Shown: piece by piece, positions 50,684 to 59,816 of the stretch | Numbering within the stretch: position 1 is the stretch's first letter | Layout: each line of letters begins with the position of its first letter | Assembly: GCF_001413925.1 (NCBI RefSeq) | Contig: NZ_LBMJ01000001.1 | Span: 2,644,001-2,708,000 of the forward strand | DNA: 64,000 nucleotides | Direction of reading: 5' to 3' | From: Nonlabens sp. YIK11 | GTDB lineage: Bacteria > Bacteroidota > Bacteroidia > Flavobacteriales > Flavobacteriaceae | Notes under the pieces: generated by a model | What the model was told of the DNA's origin: nothing | What the model saw: the letters and a program-made list of their open reading frames with translations, nothing else | Databases searched by the model: none | Translations under genes and position numbers: made by a program

Positions 50684-52419
50684 TGAATCATTTCATACAC
50701 AGCTGCGTTTTGGCCATCTTATTCTATGGCTTATACCGTTTATTTCTTAAAGGGACCACCGGTTTTCAATGGCATCGTTTGTATTTGCTGCTCATACCAA
50801 TAGTATCTTTCATACTGCCATTGCTGGTCATACCACTGGATCAATCCCTGACCACGCCAGCCTTTTTAATGCCTGTCGAGATGGATGTAATGCCTGTCAT
50901 CATTGAGGCTGATCAACAACCTGTGACGCCTGCAACTCCTATAATAGAATGGACCAGCATCCTATGGATTACTTATTTCGTGGGGATAACAACGGCTGCG
51001 ATTCTGTTTATTATCAAGCTGGCACGTATTCAAAACTATAAAGAGCAAGGACAGACCATCTACCAAAATGGGGTTTACATCACAAAAGTGCACGATCTAC
51101 CTACGGCCTTCTCTTTTATGAACCATATCTATATCAATGACGCTTTCGCGGAAGCGAGATACGAACAAGTCCTATTGCACGAGATCACGCACATTAAACA
51201 GAAGCATAGTTGGGATTTGTTATTCTATGAGTTGTTGCGCATCGTTTTCTGGTTCCATCCAGTACCCTATCTAGCGCAGCGCGAACTTAAAATGGTTCAT
51301 GAGCATATCGCAGATCATAGAACGATCGCTACTTATGGCAAAAAATCCTATTACGAAAACCTTTTGAAGGAAGCCCTGGATTGTCCAGACTTCTCGTTTA
51401 CCAATCCATTTTTTAAATCCAAAACCATTAAAACCCGTTTAACCATGATACAACAATCCCAAAACCAGAAATTCCCATTCCGCAAGTTGTTGTGGATGCT
51501 ACCCGTTTTATTTGCAAGTTTGATTTATACGGCTTGTAGCACTGAACAGGAAGTGATCAAAGTGGAGCAGAAAACTTATAGAGTTGATGAATTACCTACT
51601 CTTCAAGATCATGTCTATGGGCAAATTGACTTTTATAAAGGTGTTACAGCAGATGAAATGGAGGTTTTAGAAAAAGGGAACGAGACTATTAAAAAGTATA
51701 TAGGTGATGATACCAGCAAGGAGAAGAGTTTTGAGGTTGCTAAAAGGATGTTGCGGGATCCAAAATTTCAGGAATATCGTAGAGTCATGGACAAAATAAA
51801 CGATAATGGGAAAACAATAGTACGTGACGTCGAGAACAATAATTATGTCTTAACTATCCAAGAGTATGAAAATGGAAGTCCTTCTTTTACGGGAACCGGT
51901 CCGATCGATCAATTAAATATGAGCAATGATGAAATTTCAGCTTATTTAAAAGATTTACATGAGAAGTACGGTAAGGCCGACGATGTGACCGTAGTTGCAG
52001 AAGTGGAGTTAGTGGAAGAAAAATCTGATATGCAAAATCAGGCAGTAGTTGTTCCTTTTGCAATTATAGAAAACGTTCCAACTTATCCAGGTTGCAGCGG
52101 CGATAACGCAGAGAAAAAGAAATGTATGCAGCAAAATATCACGCAGCTTGTAAAAGAAAATTTTGACACTTCCATTGCCAACAAAGTGGGGTTAAGCGGT
52201 AAACAAACCATTTCTGTTCAATTTAAAATTGATCAAAATGGCAATGTTGCAAACATTATATCTAGAGCCAAAGCTCCAGAACTTCAAGCCGAAGCGGCTC
52301 GAGTTGTCAACTTGTTGCCTAAAATGCAACCGGGAACTCAACGAGGACAAAATGTAGGTGTCATTTACGGCTTACCCATTATTTTCAATGTTCCAGAAGA
52401 GTCCAAAAAAGAGGAATAA
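50683..52419 (+). CDS. BlaR1-like M56 membrane peptidase with TonB-type C-terminus
   Basis: 578 aa. Three N-terminal transmembrane helices (about 4-22, 34-54, 95-113) precede the zinc-peptidase motif HEITHIKQKH at residues 166-175; a further helix lies near 270-287 (LPVLFASLIYTAC). Residues 290-470 are a periplasmic region, and 475-570 resemble TonB C-terminal domain (TISVQFKIDQNGNVANIISR). No penicillin-binding domain is present, so the signal is probably not a beta-lactam. Residues DAFAEA come from a near-perfect palindrome copy. Confidence 0.88.
   Translation: MNHFIHSCVLAILFYGLYRLFLKGTTGFQWHRLYLLLIPIVSFILPLLVIPLDQSLTTPAFLMPVEMDVMPVIIEADQQPVTPATPIIEWTSILWITYFVGITTAAILFIIKLARIQNYKEQGQTIYQNGVYITKVHDLPTAFSFMNHIYINDAFAEARYEQVLLHEITHIKQKHSWDLLFYELLRIVFWFHPVPYLAQRELKMVHEHIADHRTIATYGKKSYYENLLKEALDCPDFSFTNPFFKSKTIKTRLTMIQQSQNQKFPFRKLLWMLPVLFASLIYTACSTEQEVIKVEQKTYRVDELPTLQDHVYGQIDFYKGVTADEMEVLEKGNETIKKYIGDDTSKEKSFEVAKRMLRDPKFQEYRRVMDKINDNGKTIVRDVENNNYVLTIQEYENGSPSFTGTGPIDQLNMSNDEISAYLKDLHEKYGKADDVTVVAEVELVEEKSDMQNQAVVVPFAIIENVPTYPGCSGDNAEKKKCMQQNITQLVKENFDTSIANKVGLSGKQTISVQFKIDQNGNVANIISRAKAPELQAEAARVVNLLPKMQPGTQRGQNVGVIYGLPIIFNVPEESKKEE
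51141..51156. repeat. Palindrome variant in BlaR1-like gene
   Basis: CGCTTTCGCGGAAGCG, one base different from CGCTTTCGCGAAAGCG, encoding AFAEA. Confidence 0.8.
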
Positions 52420-52606
52420 TATTTCACTGAAATAGAGCAAACCTAAATTCAATAAGCAAAAGTCCAGACCTCAACATCTGGACTTTTTTATGTATTTAAA
52501 CGTAAATAATAAATATTTCATCGGTTTTACTATCTTGTATTACATAGTAGTGTAACAATTCTAGAAATGCCTCGTCTATATAGTATAACCTTTAAAACTT
52601 TATATT
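52420..52606. other. Spacer after BlaR1-like gene
   Basis: Contains a terminator (52458-52488) and, at about 52528-52549, the inverted repeat TACTAT...ATAGTA that could be part of a promoter or hairpin for the small gene that follows. Nothing else is seen. Confidence 0.4.
52458..52488 (+). terminator. Intrinsic terminator of blaI-blaR1 operon
   Basis: AAAAGTCCAGA-CCTCAACA-TCTGGACTTTTTT: an 11-bp stem followed by T run. Confidence 0.9.
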
Positions 52607-52720
52607 ATGATAGCTTCAAACACCTTCAACGAGACGAGAGAATTGATCAACAAAAGATTCAGACCTGAAAAATCATTATCAGAATCTTGGAACACTAAAA
52701 GAAGATACAGATTAGCATAA
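52607..52720 (+). CDS. Small basic protein, 37 aa, unknown
   Basis: Reads MIASNTFNETRELINKRFRP and continues EKSLSESWNTKRRYRLA. The frame is open with a normal spacer and is followed by its own strong terminator 44 bases later. Net charge is positive with a terminal KRRYRLA. It stands alone between two terminators, so it looks like an independently expressed small gene. The function is unknown; the coding claim rests on layout and codon choice. Confidence 0.55.
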   Translation: MIASNTFNETRELINKRFRPEKSLSESWNTKRRYRLA

Positions 52721-52763
52721 TGCGATTCCTGCATCACAACAGCAGACCTCTTCTACTCTATCT

Positions 52764-52804
52764 CAAAAATTCCCTAAACCTTTAACGGCTTAGGGAATTT
52801 TTTT
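52764..52804 (+). terminator. Terminator of small gene
   Basis: AAAATTCCCTAA...TTAGGGAATTTTTTT, 12-bp stem and T run, directly after the 37-aa gene. Confidence 0.9.
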
Positions 52805-52857
52805 ATGATTGCCACCATAGCTCTATAGATTGGATTATTTTTATAAAAACAAATGCT

Positions 52858-54060
52858 ATGAGAATTCTGCTTGCCTTAAGTGCTTTACTAATACTATCCA
52901 CATCTTGTAAAAAGGCATTTTCTGAGACCAAAGATGCTGATTCCTTAGCAGCTTCTTCTTTAGAAGCGCCTTATGTAACCAATGACAGTGTCAATCAAAA
53001 AGTGCCTAAAGTAGATGGTATTCCATTGATTGAAGATCAAAAAAACTATACGCTAACGCCTGTTGTAGAAGGGCTCAACAATCCATGGGGCATGGATTGG
53101 TTGCCTAACGGTGATTTGGTCTATACAGAAAAGGAGGGCAAAATGTTTCGTTTTGATGGGACTACTTCTATTGAAATCCAAAACGTTCCCGAAGTTTATA
53201 TACGTGGACAAGGTGGATTGCTGGATGTAATGGTTCATCCAGATTTTGATGTTAACAATATCATTTTTATATCCTATGCCAGTTCCATCGGTGATGAAGA
53301 TGGCGGAAACACCGCTATCGCCAGTGCCGTTCTAAACAACGACAAATTGACGAATCTCAAGGTACTGTACAAAGCAGTTCCTAATACTAAAAAAGGACAG
53401 CATTTTGGCAGCAGGTTTGCTTGGGGCAACGATAATAAATTATACTTCTCCATAGGCGAGCGTGGCGAGCGCGACGTGAATCCGCAAGATATTACTCGTG
53501 ATGGCGGTAAGATTTATAGAATTAATGATGACGGCAGCATTCCAGAAGACAATCCATTTGTGGGAATCACAGATGCCAAAACCGCCGCCTACACGTACGG
53601 TAACAGAAACCCGCAAGGTTTATTGAAACATCCTGTTACCGGTGAGATTATTGCTCACGAACATGGTCCTCGCGGCGGTGATGAAATCAACATCATAAAA
53701 GCTGGTGTGAACTACGGCTGGCCGGTCATAAGCTACGGCATCAACTATAGTGGTAGCAAATTCACTGAGATTACCGAGAAAGAAGGTATGGCACAGCCTA
53801 TTTATTACTGGGTTCCCAGCATTGCACCTAGCGGCTTTGCTGTTATAAATGATGCTTCCTATGAAGACTGGAATGGTAATTTTCTAGTGGGTAGTTTAAA
53901 ATTTCAGTACCTAGAAATGCTCTATATGGATGGTCATCAAGTGACCAAACGTGAAAAACTGGTAGACGGTTTAGGCCGTTTACGTAATGTCAAAATAGGT
54001 CCCGACAATCAAATTTATATAGGAGTTGAGGGCAAAGGCATCTATAAGATTAGCCGATAA
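52858..54060 (+). CDS. PQQ-type soluble aldose/glucose dehydrogenase lipoprotein
   Basis: 400 aa. The lipobox LSTSC (Cys17) anchors it, after which a six-bladed beta-propeller of the GSDH family is seen: LNNPWGMDWLPNGDLVYTEK, GQGGLLDVMVHPDF, NRNPQGLLKHPVTGEIIAHE, HGPRGGDEINIIKAGVNYGW. The His/Arg residues in these blades bind PQQ and sugar in homologues. A cytochrome c lipoprotein gene follows and may accept its electrons. PQQ dependence is family knowledge; some members do not use PQQ. Confidence 0.88.
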   Translation: MRILLALSALLILSTSCKKAFSETKDADSLAASSLEAPYVTNDSVNQKVPKVDGIPLIEDQKNYTLTPVVEGLNNPWGMDWLPNGDLVYTEKEGKMFRFDGTTSIEIQNVPEVYIRGQGGLLDVMVHPDFDVNNIIFISYASSIGDEDGGNTAIASAVLNNDKLTNLKVLYKAVPNTKKGQHFGSRFAWGNDNKLYFSIGERGERDVNPQDITRDGGKIYRINDDGSIPEDNPFVGITDAKTAAYTYGNRNPQGLLKHPVTGEIIAHEHGPRGGDEINIIKAGVNYGWPVISYGINYSGSKFTEITEKEGMAQPIYYWVPSIAPSGFAVINDASYEDWNGNFLVGSLKFQYLEMLYMDGHQVTKREKLVDGLGRLRNVKIGPDNQIYIGVEGKGIYKISR

Positions 54061-54105
54061 ATAGTCTCATAAAAAGGCAAAACAAATTTTAGAAAGATTG
54101 AAATC

Positions 54106-54549
54106 ATGAACAAAATACTGAGCATTATTATCCTCTCGCTGCTTTTTACCAGTTGTGGGAATGAAGCCAAAAAAGAAACTACAGCTGCAACAACTGTAAC
54201 AAAAGCAGAGCCTCTCGACCCATTAGAGGAAAGTGTGAAACGCGGCAGGGAAATCTATTCCGAATTATGTGTGACCTGCCACTTGCCCAACGGTAAAGGA
54301 GTTCCTGGTGCGTTCCCACCATTAAACCCTTCTGACTGGCTCACTAAAAAACGAACCGAAAGTATACATGCTGTAAAATATGGCTTGAAAGGTGAGATTG
54401 TTGTCAACGGTGATCCATATAACAGTGTGATGCTACCGTTGGGATTGGACGATCAAGAAGTGGCAGATGTAATGAATTATACCATCCAGACCTGGAACAA
54501 AGGCGATATGGTAACTATGGAAGAAGTGGCTGCGGTAGAAAAGGAATAA
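54106..54549 (+). CDS. Cytochrome c class I lipoprotein
   Basis: 147 aa. Lipobox LLFTSC near residue 17, a spacer rich in Thr/Glu, then heme motif CVTCHLPNGKG with GVPGAFPPLNPSDWL and axial Met in SVMLPLG. It is periplasmic and most likely accepts electrons from the sugar dehydrogenase encoded 45 bases upstream. The terminator at 54574-54606 ends both. Confidence 0.92.
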   Translation: MNKILSIIILSLLFTSCGNEAKKETTAATTVTKAEPLDPLEESVKRGREIYSELCVTCHLPNGKGVPGAFPPLNPSDWLTKKRTESIHAVKYGLKGEIVVNGDPYNSVMLPLGLDDQEVADVMNYTIQTWNKGDMVTMEEVAAVEKE

Positions 54550-54573
54550 ACCCTTATAAATTATTTGAAATTA

Positions 54574-54606
54574 AAAATCCCCAATCGGCAACCGATTGGG
54601 GATTTT
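54574..54606. terminator. Bidirectional terminator
   Basis: AAAATCCCCAATCGG-CAA-CCGATTGGGGATTTT, a 15-bp perfect stem with 3-base loop, between convergent genes. Confidence 0.93.
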
Positions 54607-54629
54607 CTTGAAAGCAATAATAAAATTTC

Positions 54630-54965
54630 CTAGTTGTAAACGGATTGCTTACCGTGGTGCACACACAACATGTAATACACTACAGCACGGTACTTAGAGC
54701 GGTTACTCTTTCCGTATTTCTCGATGACGGCTTCAACAGATGCCATTAGATTATCTCCAGAAAGACCTAATTTCTTTTGAAGATAGTTGGCCACCACGCG
54801 TTCCATCTCAGATTTCTCTGCGCTTACTGTTTCTGCATCGCGATTGTAGATCGATGGGCCTAAACCTTTGGTTACTTTTTTAAGCAATTCTTCATCAAGG
54901 CTACCTCCTACATGTTCTTTGTAGGATGCCACGTATTTTTCAAGCTTTTCATCAAATTTACTCAT
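54630..54965 (-). CDS. DUF2853 family protein
   Basis: 111 aa, all-helical. KFDEKLEKYVASYKEHVGG, then GLGPSIYNRDAETVS and YGKSNRSKYRAVVYYMLCVH match DUF2853, a small soluble family of unknown function. It lies between the cytochrome gene and menD, in its own transcription unit ending at a shared terminator. Confidence 0.85.
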   Translation of the reverse strand: MSKFDEKLEKYVASYKEHVGGSLDEELLKKVTKGLGPSIYNRDAETVSAEKSEMERVVANYLQKKLGLSGDNLMASVEAVIEKYGKSNRSKYRAVVYYMLCVHHGKQSVYN

Positions 54966-55028
54966 CGTGTATTTTTTGGTAATTAGTTATCTGTTAAAGC
55001 TAAAGAAAAAAAAAGATTAACAAAAGTT

Positions 55029-56699
55029 TTACCTCAAAAATTTGAAGTAGTCCAATAATATCTTATCGTTGATTTCGCGCGGTGTCTGTATCTCCAACAA
55101 TTGTGGTGCAGTATTCGTATGGATGAATTGTTGGTACGCTTTCGCGAAAGCGAACTCATCATCAATCTTTGTATAACCAAACCCATGCATGGCACACAAG
55201 TTACTGGCGTCTAAATGGTGTGTGGTCTCAAAATAGGTGGAGAAATAATCTTCCTGCTTCTCACCTGGCAAGATTCTAAAGATGCCACCACCGCTATTGT
55301 TGATCAGTATGATCTTAAAGTCCTTGGGAGTGTAATTGTTCCAAAGGCCATTGGAATCGTAGAAAAAACTAAGATCGCCAGTAATTAAAAACGTGGGCAT
55401 TCCAGAACCTACCGCGGCACCTATGGCGGTGCTGGTGCAGCCGTCAATACCACTGGTGCCACGATTTGAAAAAATACGGTGTGTAGCGTTCATCTTGAAT
55501 AACTGCGCATACCTAATGGTACTACTGTTGCCTAATTGCAAAACGATGTCATCTGGAAGGTGTTCAAATAACAATTCAAAAACCTTCATATCGCTCCATC
55601 CTATTTTGTCAAAATAGGCAGGACGCTTTGAAAGGTAATCCTTGAAATGATTGAGCCATTGTTCTTGATAATTGCTGGGTTGTGTTTGCGCTGGTAGCGA
55701 CTGTAACCATTTTCTAGGCGCGATCTTGATATGCGCGGCAAGTTTAAAAAAGGTATCATAGGCCCTACGTTTGCCTATATGGTAATGGATATTGGTCTCA
55801 AACCTGCGCAGGTATTGCTTGATCTTTTTAGAAACGATCATACCGCCTATGGTAACTACCATATCTGGCTGCAAGGCTGCAATCTGATCATCGTCAAACT
55901 CAATAGGCGCTATCAAGGTGTCGATTCCCCAAACAATATTCTCGTGCACGATATTTGAGCTTACCTCACTCATCACCAACACACTGCCGTCTGCGGTCAA
56001 ACGATCTATATCTTCCTTCTCAAATACTGGCGGATTGAGCGTCGAGAGAATAACAAGCTTACGTTTTGAATTGTTCCAATTTTCGTAAAATGTCGCTGGG
56101 ATCTCGGTGGTCTCATCCTTAAGCACATCCATCACTTTCACGTCAATGGATGGCTGTTCTACCGTATTATACAGCGGTTCTTCAAACGGGACGTTAATGT
56201 GAACGGGACCGTGCTTTGAAATAGCTGTGTTGATCGCTTTATTGAGCTGCCGTTCGTTAGTAATCAAATATTCCTTCTGATCTGATCTGTTGATCATTTC
56301 CAATTGCGTATCAAACAAGATATGGTTTGCAAAAACATGTTTTTGGCGTATGGTCTGGCCATCGCCTATATCAATCTTGTGCGGTGGACGGTCAGCACTC
56401 AAAACAATTAATGGTATCTCACTATAGTAGGCCTCTGCCACCGCAGGATAATAATTGAGCAAAGCACTACCGCTGGTACAAAGCAGAACCGTTGGCTCCT
56501 GCAGCTGTTGCGCAATTCCCATGGCAAAATGCCCTGCACATCGCTCATCAACAATACTATAACAATTGAAAAATGAATCCTGAGAGAAACTAATGGTTAA
56601 CGGAGCATTACGAGAACCTGGAGATATAATAATGTTTTTAATATCCCTTTTCTTGAATAACTGGATGATTTGCTGTGCGTGTAGAACGGATGTCATCAT
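55029..56699 (-). CDS. menD: SEPHCHC synthase, menaquinone synthesis
   Basis: 556 aa ThDP-dependent enzyme that joins 2-oxoglutarate to isochorismate. N-terminal ISPGSRNAPLTISF and YSIVDERCAGHFAMGIAQQL (with the activating Glu), ThDP motif GDLSFFYDSNGLWN and NNSGGGIFRILPG are all present. Length is normal. An ATG three bases into the gene (second Met) could be the start instead. Residues AFAKAY near 517 come from a palindrome copy. Confidence 0.96.
   Translation of the reverse strand: MMTSVLHAQQIIQLFKKRDIKNIIISPGSRNAPLTISFSQDSFFNCYSIVDERCAGHFAMGIAQQLQEPTVLLCTSGSALLNYYPAVAEAYYSEIPLIVLSADRPPHKIDIGDGQTIRQKHVFANHILFDTQLEMINRSDQKEYLITNERQLNKAINTAISKHGPVHINVPFEEPLYNTVEQPSIDVKVMDVLKDETTEIPATFYENWNNSKRKLVILSTLNPPVFEKEDIDRLTADGSVLVMSEVSSNIVHENIVWGIDTLIAPIEFDDDQIAALQPDMVVTIGGMIVSKKIKQYLRRFETNIHYHIGKRRAYDTFFKLAAHIKIAPRKWLQSLPAQTQPSNYQEQWLNHFKDYLSKRPAYFDKIGWSDMKVFELLFEHLPDDIVLQLGNSSTIRYAQLFKMNATHRIFSNRGTSGIDGCTSTAIGAAVGSGMPTFLITGDLSFFYDSNGLWNNYTPKDFKIILINNSGGGIFRILPGEKQEDYFSTYFETTHHLDASNLCAMHGFGYTKIDDEFAFAKAYQQFIHTNTAPQLLEIQTPREINDKILLDYFKFLR
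55137..55152. repeat. CGCTTTCGCGAAAGCG palindrome in menD
   Basis: Perfect 16-bp palindrome encoding AFAKA near the MenD C-terminus. Confidence 0.92.
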
Positions 56700-56701
56700 A
56701 C

Positions 56702-57030
56702 ATCAAAGGTAATAGACGCATGCACCTCTTCATACTGGATTAACAACATATTCTAAAAGGAATTCATAACAATTCTCATTAGAAAGAATTAAGCTATTAA
56801 TTCATTGCAAAAAAAAGAAGAAACAAACATTTAGAAAAGAATATTGACGTTTCAGCAATTGAATCACAATAAGTTGTAATTTAATACCAATCATTGCCAT
56901 GGTCTTGAATCTTCAATTATGATCGTACTTAAATATATCGCATTGTATTGCTACATTTTGTTTTACGAGATGCGTCGTACCGTAAAAAGTGCTGCCGGAA
57001 TATTCTTGGGATAAGATTTTTGTGTCGTGT
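56702..57030. other. 329-base spacer between menF and menD
   Basis: Apart from the possible micro-gene at 56919-57014 no clear feature is seen. The region is A/T-rich. It must hold the promoter of menD on the minus strand. Confidence 0.4.
56919..57014 (+). CDS. Possible micro-protein, 31 aa
   Basis: ATG frame MIVLKYIALYCYILFYEMRR then TVKSAAGIFLG: a hydrophobic helix followed by a basic part. It is on the opposite strand to both neighbours in an otherwise empty gap. No ribosome site or terminator supports it strongly, so it is uncertain. Confidence 0.3.
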   Translation: MIVLKYIALYCYILFYEMRRTVKSAAGIFLG

Positions 57031-58074
57031 TTAAGTAATAATTCGCGCCATAGTCATCAACTTATTCTCGATTTCTTGAACCTCATCCTGTGGAATGCTC
57101 AACTCTGTAATACCACCGCCAGCATATAGATAAATATTTGATTTGTCAATTTCCAAGCACCTAAGGTTGACATAATAATCTGCTCGTCGCTCCACCGGAT
57201 TTTGAATACCTATGTATCCTGTATAAAAACTGCGGTCATAGTTTTCATGGTTCCTGATGTAATCCAAAGCTGCTTGTCTGGGAAGACCACAAACTGCTGG
57301 AGTAGGATGCAATTCATTTACGACCTCATTAATTTTACCGTAATCAACAAGAACTTCTAGCGATGTTTTCAAGTGGAGTAAGGAACCTGCTTTGATAGTT
57401 TCGACATCTCCAACAACGGGTTTTTCACCAGTCACTTTTTCTAGTGCATTTGATATGAAATCAGTAACCAATTGCTGTTCGTTTTTCTCTTTGATTCCCC
57501 ATGGTATTTTGGGATCGGCAAGAGCACTTTTTGTACCTGCCAACGACATGGTTTTGAGCAATCCATCTTTGTAGGAAACGAGCGTTTCTGGTGTAGCACC
57601 CAACCAAGTTCCAATAGATGGGTGATGGAAGAAATAACAATTAGCTTTAGGATATTCATCCAGCAAATTAGTAAGAATTTTTAGCGAATCAGTACTGCTA
57701 GAAACAGTGTGCTTCAAAGAGAGCACCACCTTTTTGAGTGCTCCATTTTTTAGCGATGTAACTGCACTTTGCACTCTGCTTTGGTGCTCCTTTTTTACAT
57801 TTTCTGGCAAATTAACGGCAACACCATCTAAGGTTCTCCTTTTAATTTCCCATGAAAAGCTTTTCCTCACTTCACCAATGATATAAAACTGGTTTTCAGA
57901 TGATAAAAATTTTGATAAAACCGCACAAGACATTGTGTCATGTGGCGTTTCATGTAATTTTTGGGAGTTTTGATGGAGTATTTCTACGTTGGATTCTCCA
58001 CTTTTTCTTAAAAGTAAGAACGGCAGATTTTGATGTAGAAGTTCTTGTGTGTATGTGAGCAGGCTTTCGCGCAA
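57031..58074 (-). CDS. menF: Isochorismate synthase
   Basis: 347 aa, chorismate-binding family. AVTSLKNGALKKVVLSLKHT, TWLGATPETLVSYKDGLLKT, HLKTSLEVLV and PTPAVCGLPRQAALDYIRNH with YTGYIG are hallmarks of MenF/EntC. It converts chorismate to isochorismate for MenD. It is short but complete in the catalytic region. The likely start is a TTG at 58074, which lies inside a decayed palindrome copy (58063-58076). It follows menI by 11 bases. Confidence 0.93.
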   Translation of the reverse strand: MRESLLTYTQELLHQNLPFLLLRKSGESNVEILHQNSQKLHETPHDTMSCAVLSKFLSSENQFYIIGEVRKSFSWEIKRRTLDGVAVNLPENVKKEHQSRVQSAVTSLKNGALKKVVLSLKHTVSSSTDSLKILTNLLDEYPKANCYFFHHPSIGTWLGATPETLVSYKDGLLKTMSLAGTKSALADPKIPWGIKEKNEQQLVTDFISNALEKVTGEKPVVGDVETIKAGSLLHLKTSLEVLVDYGKINEVVNELHPTPAVCGLPRQAALDYIRNHENYDRSFYTGYIGIQNPVERRADYYVNLRCLEIDKSNIYLYAGGGITELSIPQDEVQEIENKLMTMARIIT

Positions 58075-58076
58075 GC
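58063..58076. repeat. Decayed palindrome copy at menF start
   Basis: GCTTTCGCGCAAGC, one change from the consensus. The change makes the CAA/TTG used as menF start codon on the minus strand. Confidence 0.7.
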
Positions 58077-58085
58077 GATATAAAT

Positions 58086-58505
58086 TTAAGTGTTTTTCTT
58101 TAAAGCTATGGTCGTTAATTTACAGATGGAAATCAAACGTTCTTCCTCATCGGTAATCTTGATTTCCCATAGTTGGGTGGTTCGTCCCTTGTGTAGGAAT
58201 CTAGCGGTGGCAAACACGTGTCCATCCACTTTAGATCGGGTATGATTGGCACTAATTTCCAACCCTCGAATGGCGAAAGAATCCGTGTCCAGAAATATAT
58301 AACTTGCCGCACTACCTACAGACTCTGCCAGCGCCACGCTGGCACCTCCATGAAGTACACCGTCAGGCTGATGCACGCGTGAATTTACAGGCATTTTTGC
58401 CGTTAAAAAATCGGCACCTACATCGATGAATTCGATATCTAGCGTTTCCATAAGTGTGTTCTTACAAATGGCGTTACACTGCGATAGTATCTTTTGTTTG
58501 TCCAT
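58086..58505 (-). CDS. menI: Hotdog-fold thioesterase, probable DHNA-CoA thioesterase
   Basis: 139 aa. RVHQPDGVLHGGASVALAES has the PaaI/YdiI pattern with catalytic Glu, and SANHTRSKVDGHVFATARF follows. It releases 1,4-dihydroxy-2-naphthoate from CoA in homologues. Adjacency to menF (11 bases) makes the MenI role likely. The gene is divergent from the esterase gene at 58540. Confidence 0.85.
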   Translation of the reverse strand: MDKQKILSQCNAICKNTLMETLDIEFIDVGADFLTAKMPVNSRVHQPDGVLHGGASVALAESVGSAASYIFLDTDSFAIRGLEISANHTRSKVDGHVFATARFLHKGRTTQLWEIKITDEEERLISICKLTTIALKKNT

Positions 58506-58539
58506 ATCTTTATCAAAAATAAGCTATCAAATTGACTCT

Positions 58540-59187
58540 ATGGTAAAGACGGTTTCTTACGTTCACACTAATTCCTATGAAGTATTATATCCTATTAGTA
58601 AAAGCACGAAAAACATTTGGATTTGTTTTCATGGCTTGGGCTACCTATCTCTATATTTTAAAAAATATTTCAAGGATCTCGATCCAGAAACAAATGCCGT
58701 TATCGTTCTACAGGCTCCTTCTAAATTCTATTTAGATAAGAAATTCAAACACGTCGGTGCCAGTTGGCTCACCAGAGTGGATACAGTTCAGGAAATGGAC
58801 AACAACCTCCATTATATTGACGAGGTTATCAAGAATGAAAAGTTGGTAGGCGATCCACGTCTTATCCTTATGGGGTATTCCCAAGGTGTTTCCATTGCAA
58901 CACGTTTCTTGAAGCACTATGCACAGCCTATAAAGGCACTCCTTATGCATAGCGGCAGCATACCTGATGAGTTAAGTGAGCAAGACGGTAAGCTCTTCAA
59001 GTCGATGACAGATCGCATCATCCATATTGTCGGAACTGAAGATGAGTACCTCACCGAAGAGCGTATAGAAAAAGAGCAGCAAAAGATCGACCTTTTATTT
59101 GGTGAAAAATGTGAGTTTCATCGACCAACGATCAAACATGAAGTAGCCTCAGATCTACTCATATCTATATCTAAAACACTATCCTAA
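58540..59187 (+). CDS. Alpha/beta hydrolase (carboxylesterase/phospholipase type)
   Basis: 215 aa from ATG at 58540; a longer frame starting at 58426 would run through the menI gene and is rejected. FHGLGYLSLYFKKYFKDLDP, then LMGYSQGVSIATRFL (nucleophile Ser in GYSQG) and the late IVGTEDEYLTEER (Asp) and KHEVA (His) give the catalytic triad. It resembles serine esterases of the YpfH/phospholipase type. It overlaps rdgB by one base. Substrate unknown. Confidence 0.82.
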   Translation: MVKTVSYVHTNSYEVLYPISKSTKNIWICFHGLGYLSLYFKKYFKDLDPETNAVIVLQAPSKFYLDKKFKHVGASWLTRVDTVQEMDNNLHYIDEVIKNEKLVGDPRLILMGYSQGVSIATRFLKHYAQPIKALLMHSGSIPDELSEQDGKLFKSMTDRIIHIVGTEDEYLTEERIEKEQQKIDLLFGEKCEFHRPTIKHEVASDLLISISKTLS

Positions 59188-59771
59188 TGCAATTAATATT
59201 TGCCACGCATAACCCCAACAAGCTCCAAGAAGTGCAACAAATGATGCCCAGCAGCATTAAACTTTTGAGCCTTGAGGACGTCCAATTATTTGACGAAATT
59301 CCAGAGACGGCTGCCACAATTAAAGAAAATGCCATCCTTAAAACTGATTATATCAAAACTAGATTCGACCTTCCTGTTTTTGCAGACGATACCGGTTTGA
59401 TTGTTCCCGCGCTTGCTGGCGATCCAGGTGTGCGATCTGCGAGATATGCCGGCGAGCATAAAAACAGCGAGGATAACATGGATCTACTGTTATCAAACCT
59501 TGAAGGCAAGGAAAACAGATCCGCCTATTTTTTGACCGTCATCTCACTGTATCTAAATGGCAAACAACACGTTTTTGAAGGACGCTGTGATGGCGAGATA
59601 CTCGAGCATCGACAAGGCGACAAGGGATTTGGCTACGACCCCATTTTTAGACCTAATGGGTTTGATAAGAGTTTTGCGCAAATGGACATGGATCAAAAAT
59701 CTGAGATTAGCCATCGTGGTAAGGCCCTTAAAAAGCTAATTAACTATTTAAATGGCATCAAAATTGACTAA
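59187..59771 (+). CDS. rdgB: XTP/dITP diphosphatase
   Basis: 194 aa of the HAM1/RdgB family that removes non-canonical purine nucleotides from the pool. Motifs are IFATHNPNKLQEVQQMM, VFADDTGLIVPALAGDPGVR, SARYAGE and KGFGYDPIFRP followed by SEISHRGKALKKL. Full length. One-base overlap with the upstream hydrolase gene. Confidence 0.96.
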   Translation: MQLIFATHNPNKLQEVQQMMPSSIKLLSLEDVQLFDEIPETAATIKENAILKTDYIKTRFDLPVFADDTGLIVPALAGDPGVRSARYAGEHKNSEDNMDLLLSNLEGKENRSAYFLTVISLYLNGKQHVFEGRCDGEILEHRQGDKGFGYDPIFRPNGFDKSFAQMDMDQKSEISHRGKALKKLINYLNGIKID

Positions 59772-59816
59772 TTATCATTTTAGAACAATACACTTACCGT
59801 ATTTTTATAGTCCCGT

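Noticed and set aside
50683..52419. Beta-lactam sensor BlaR1 proper
   Set aside because: The M56 peptidase part fits but there is no penicillin-binding sensor domain; the C-terminus looks like TonB.
58426..58539. N-terminal extension of the esterase gene
   Set aside because: These 38 codons run through the menI start on the opposite strand and read as non-coding; ATG at 58540 fits the family.
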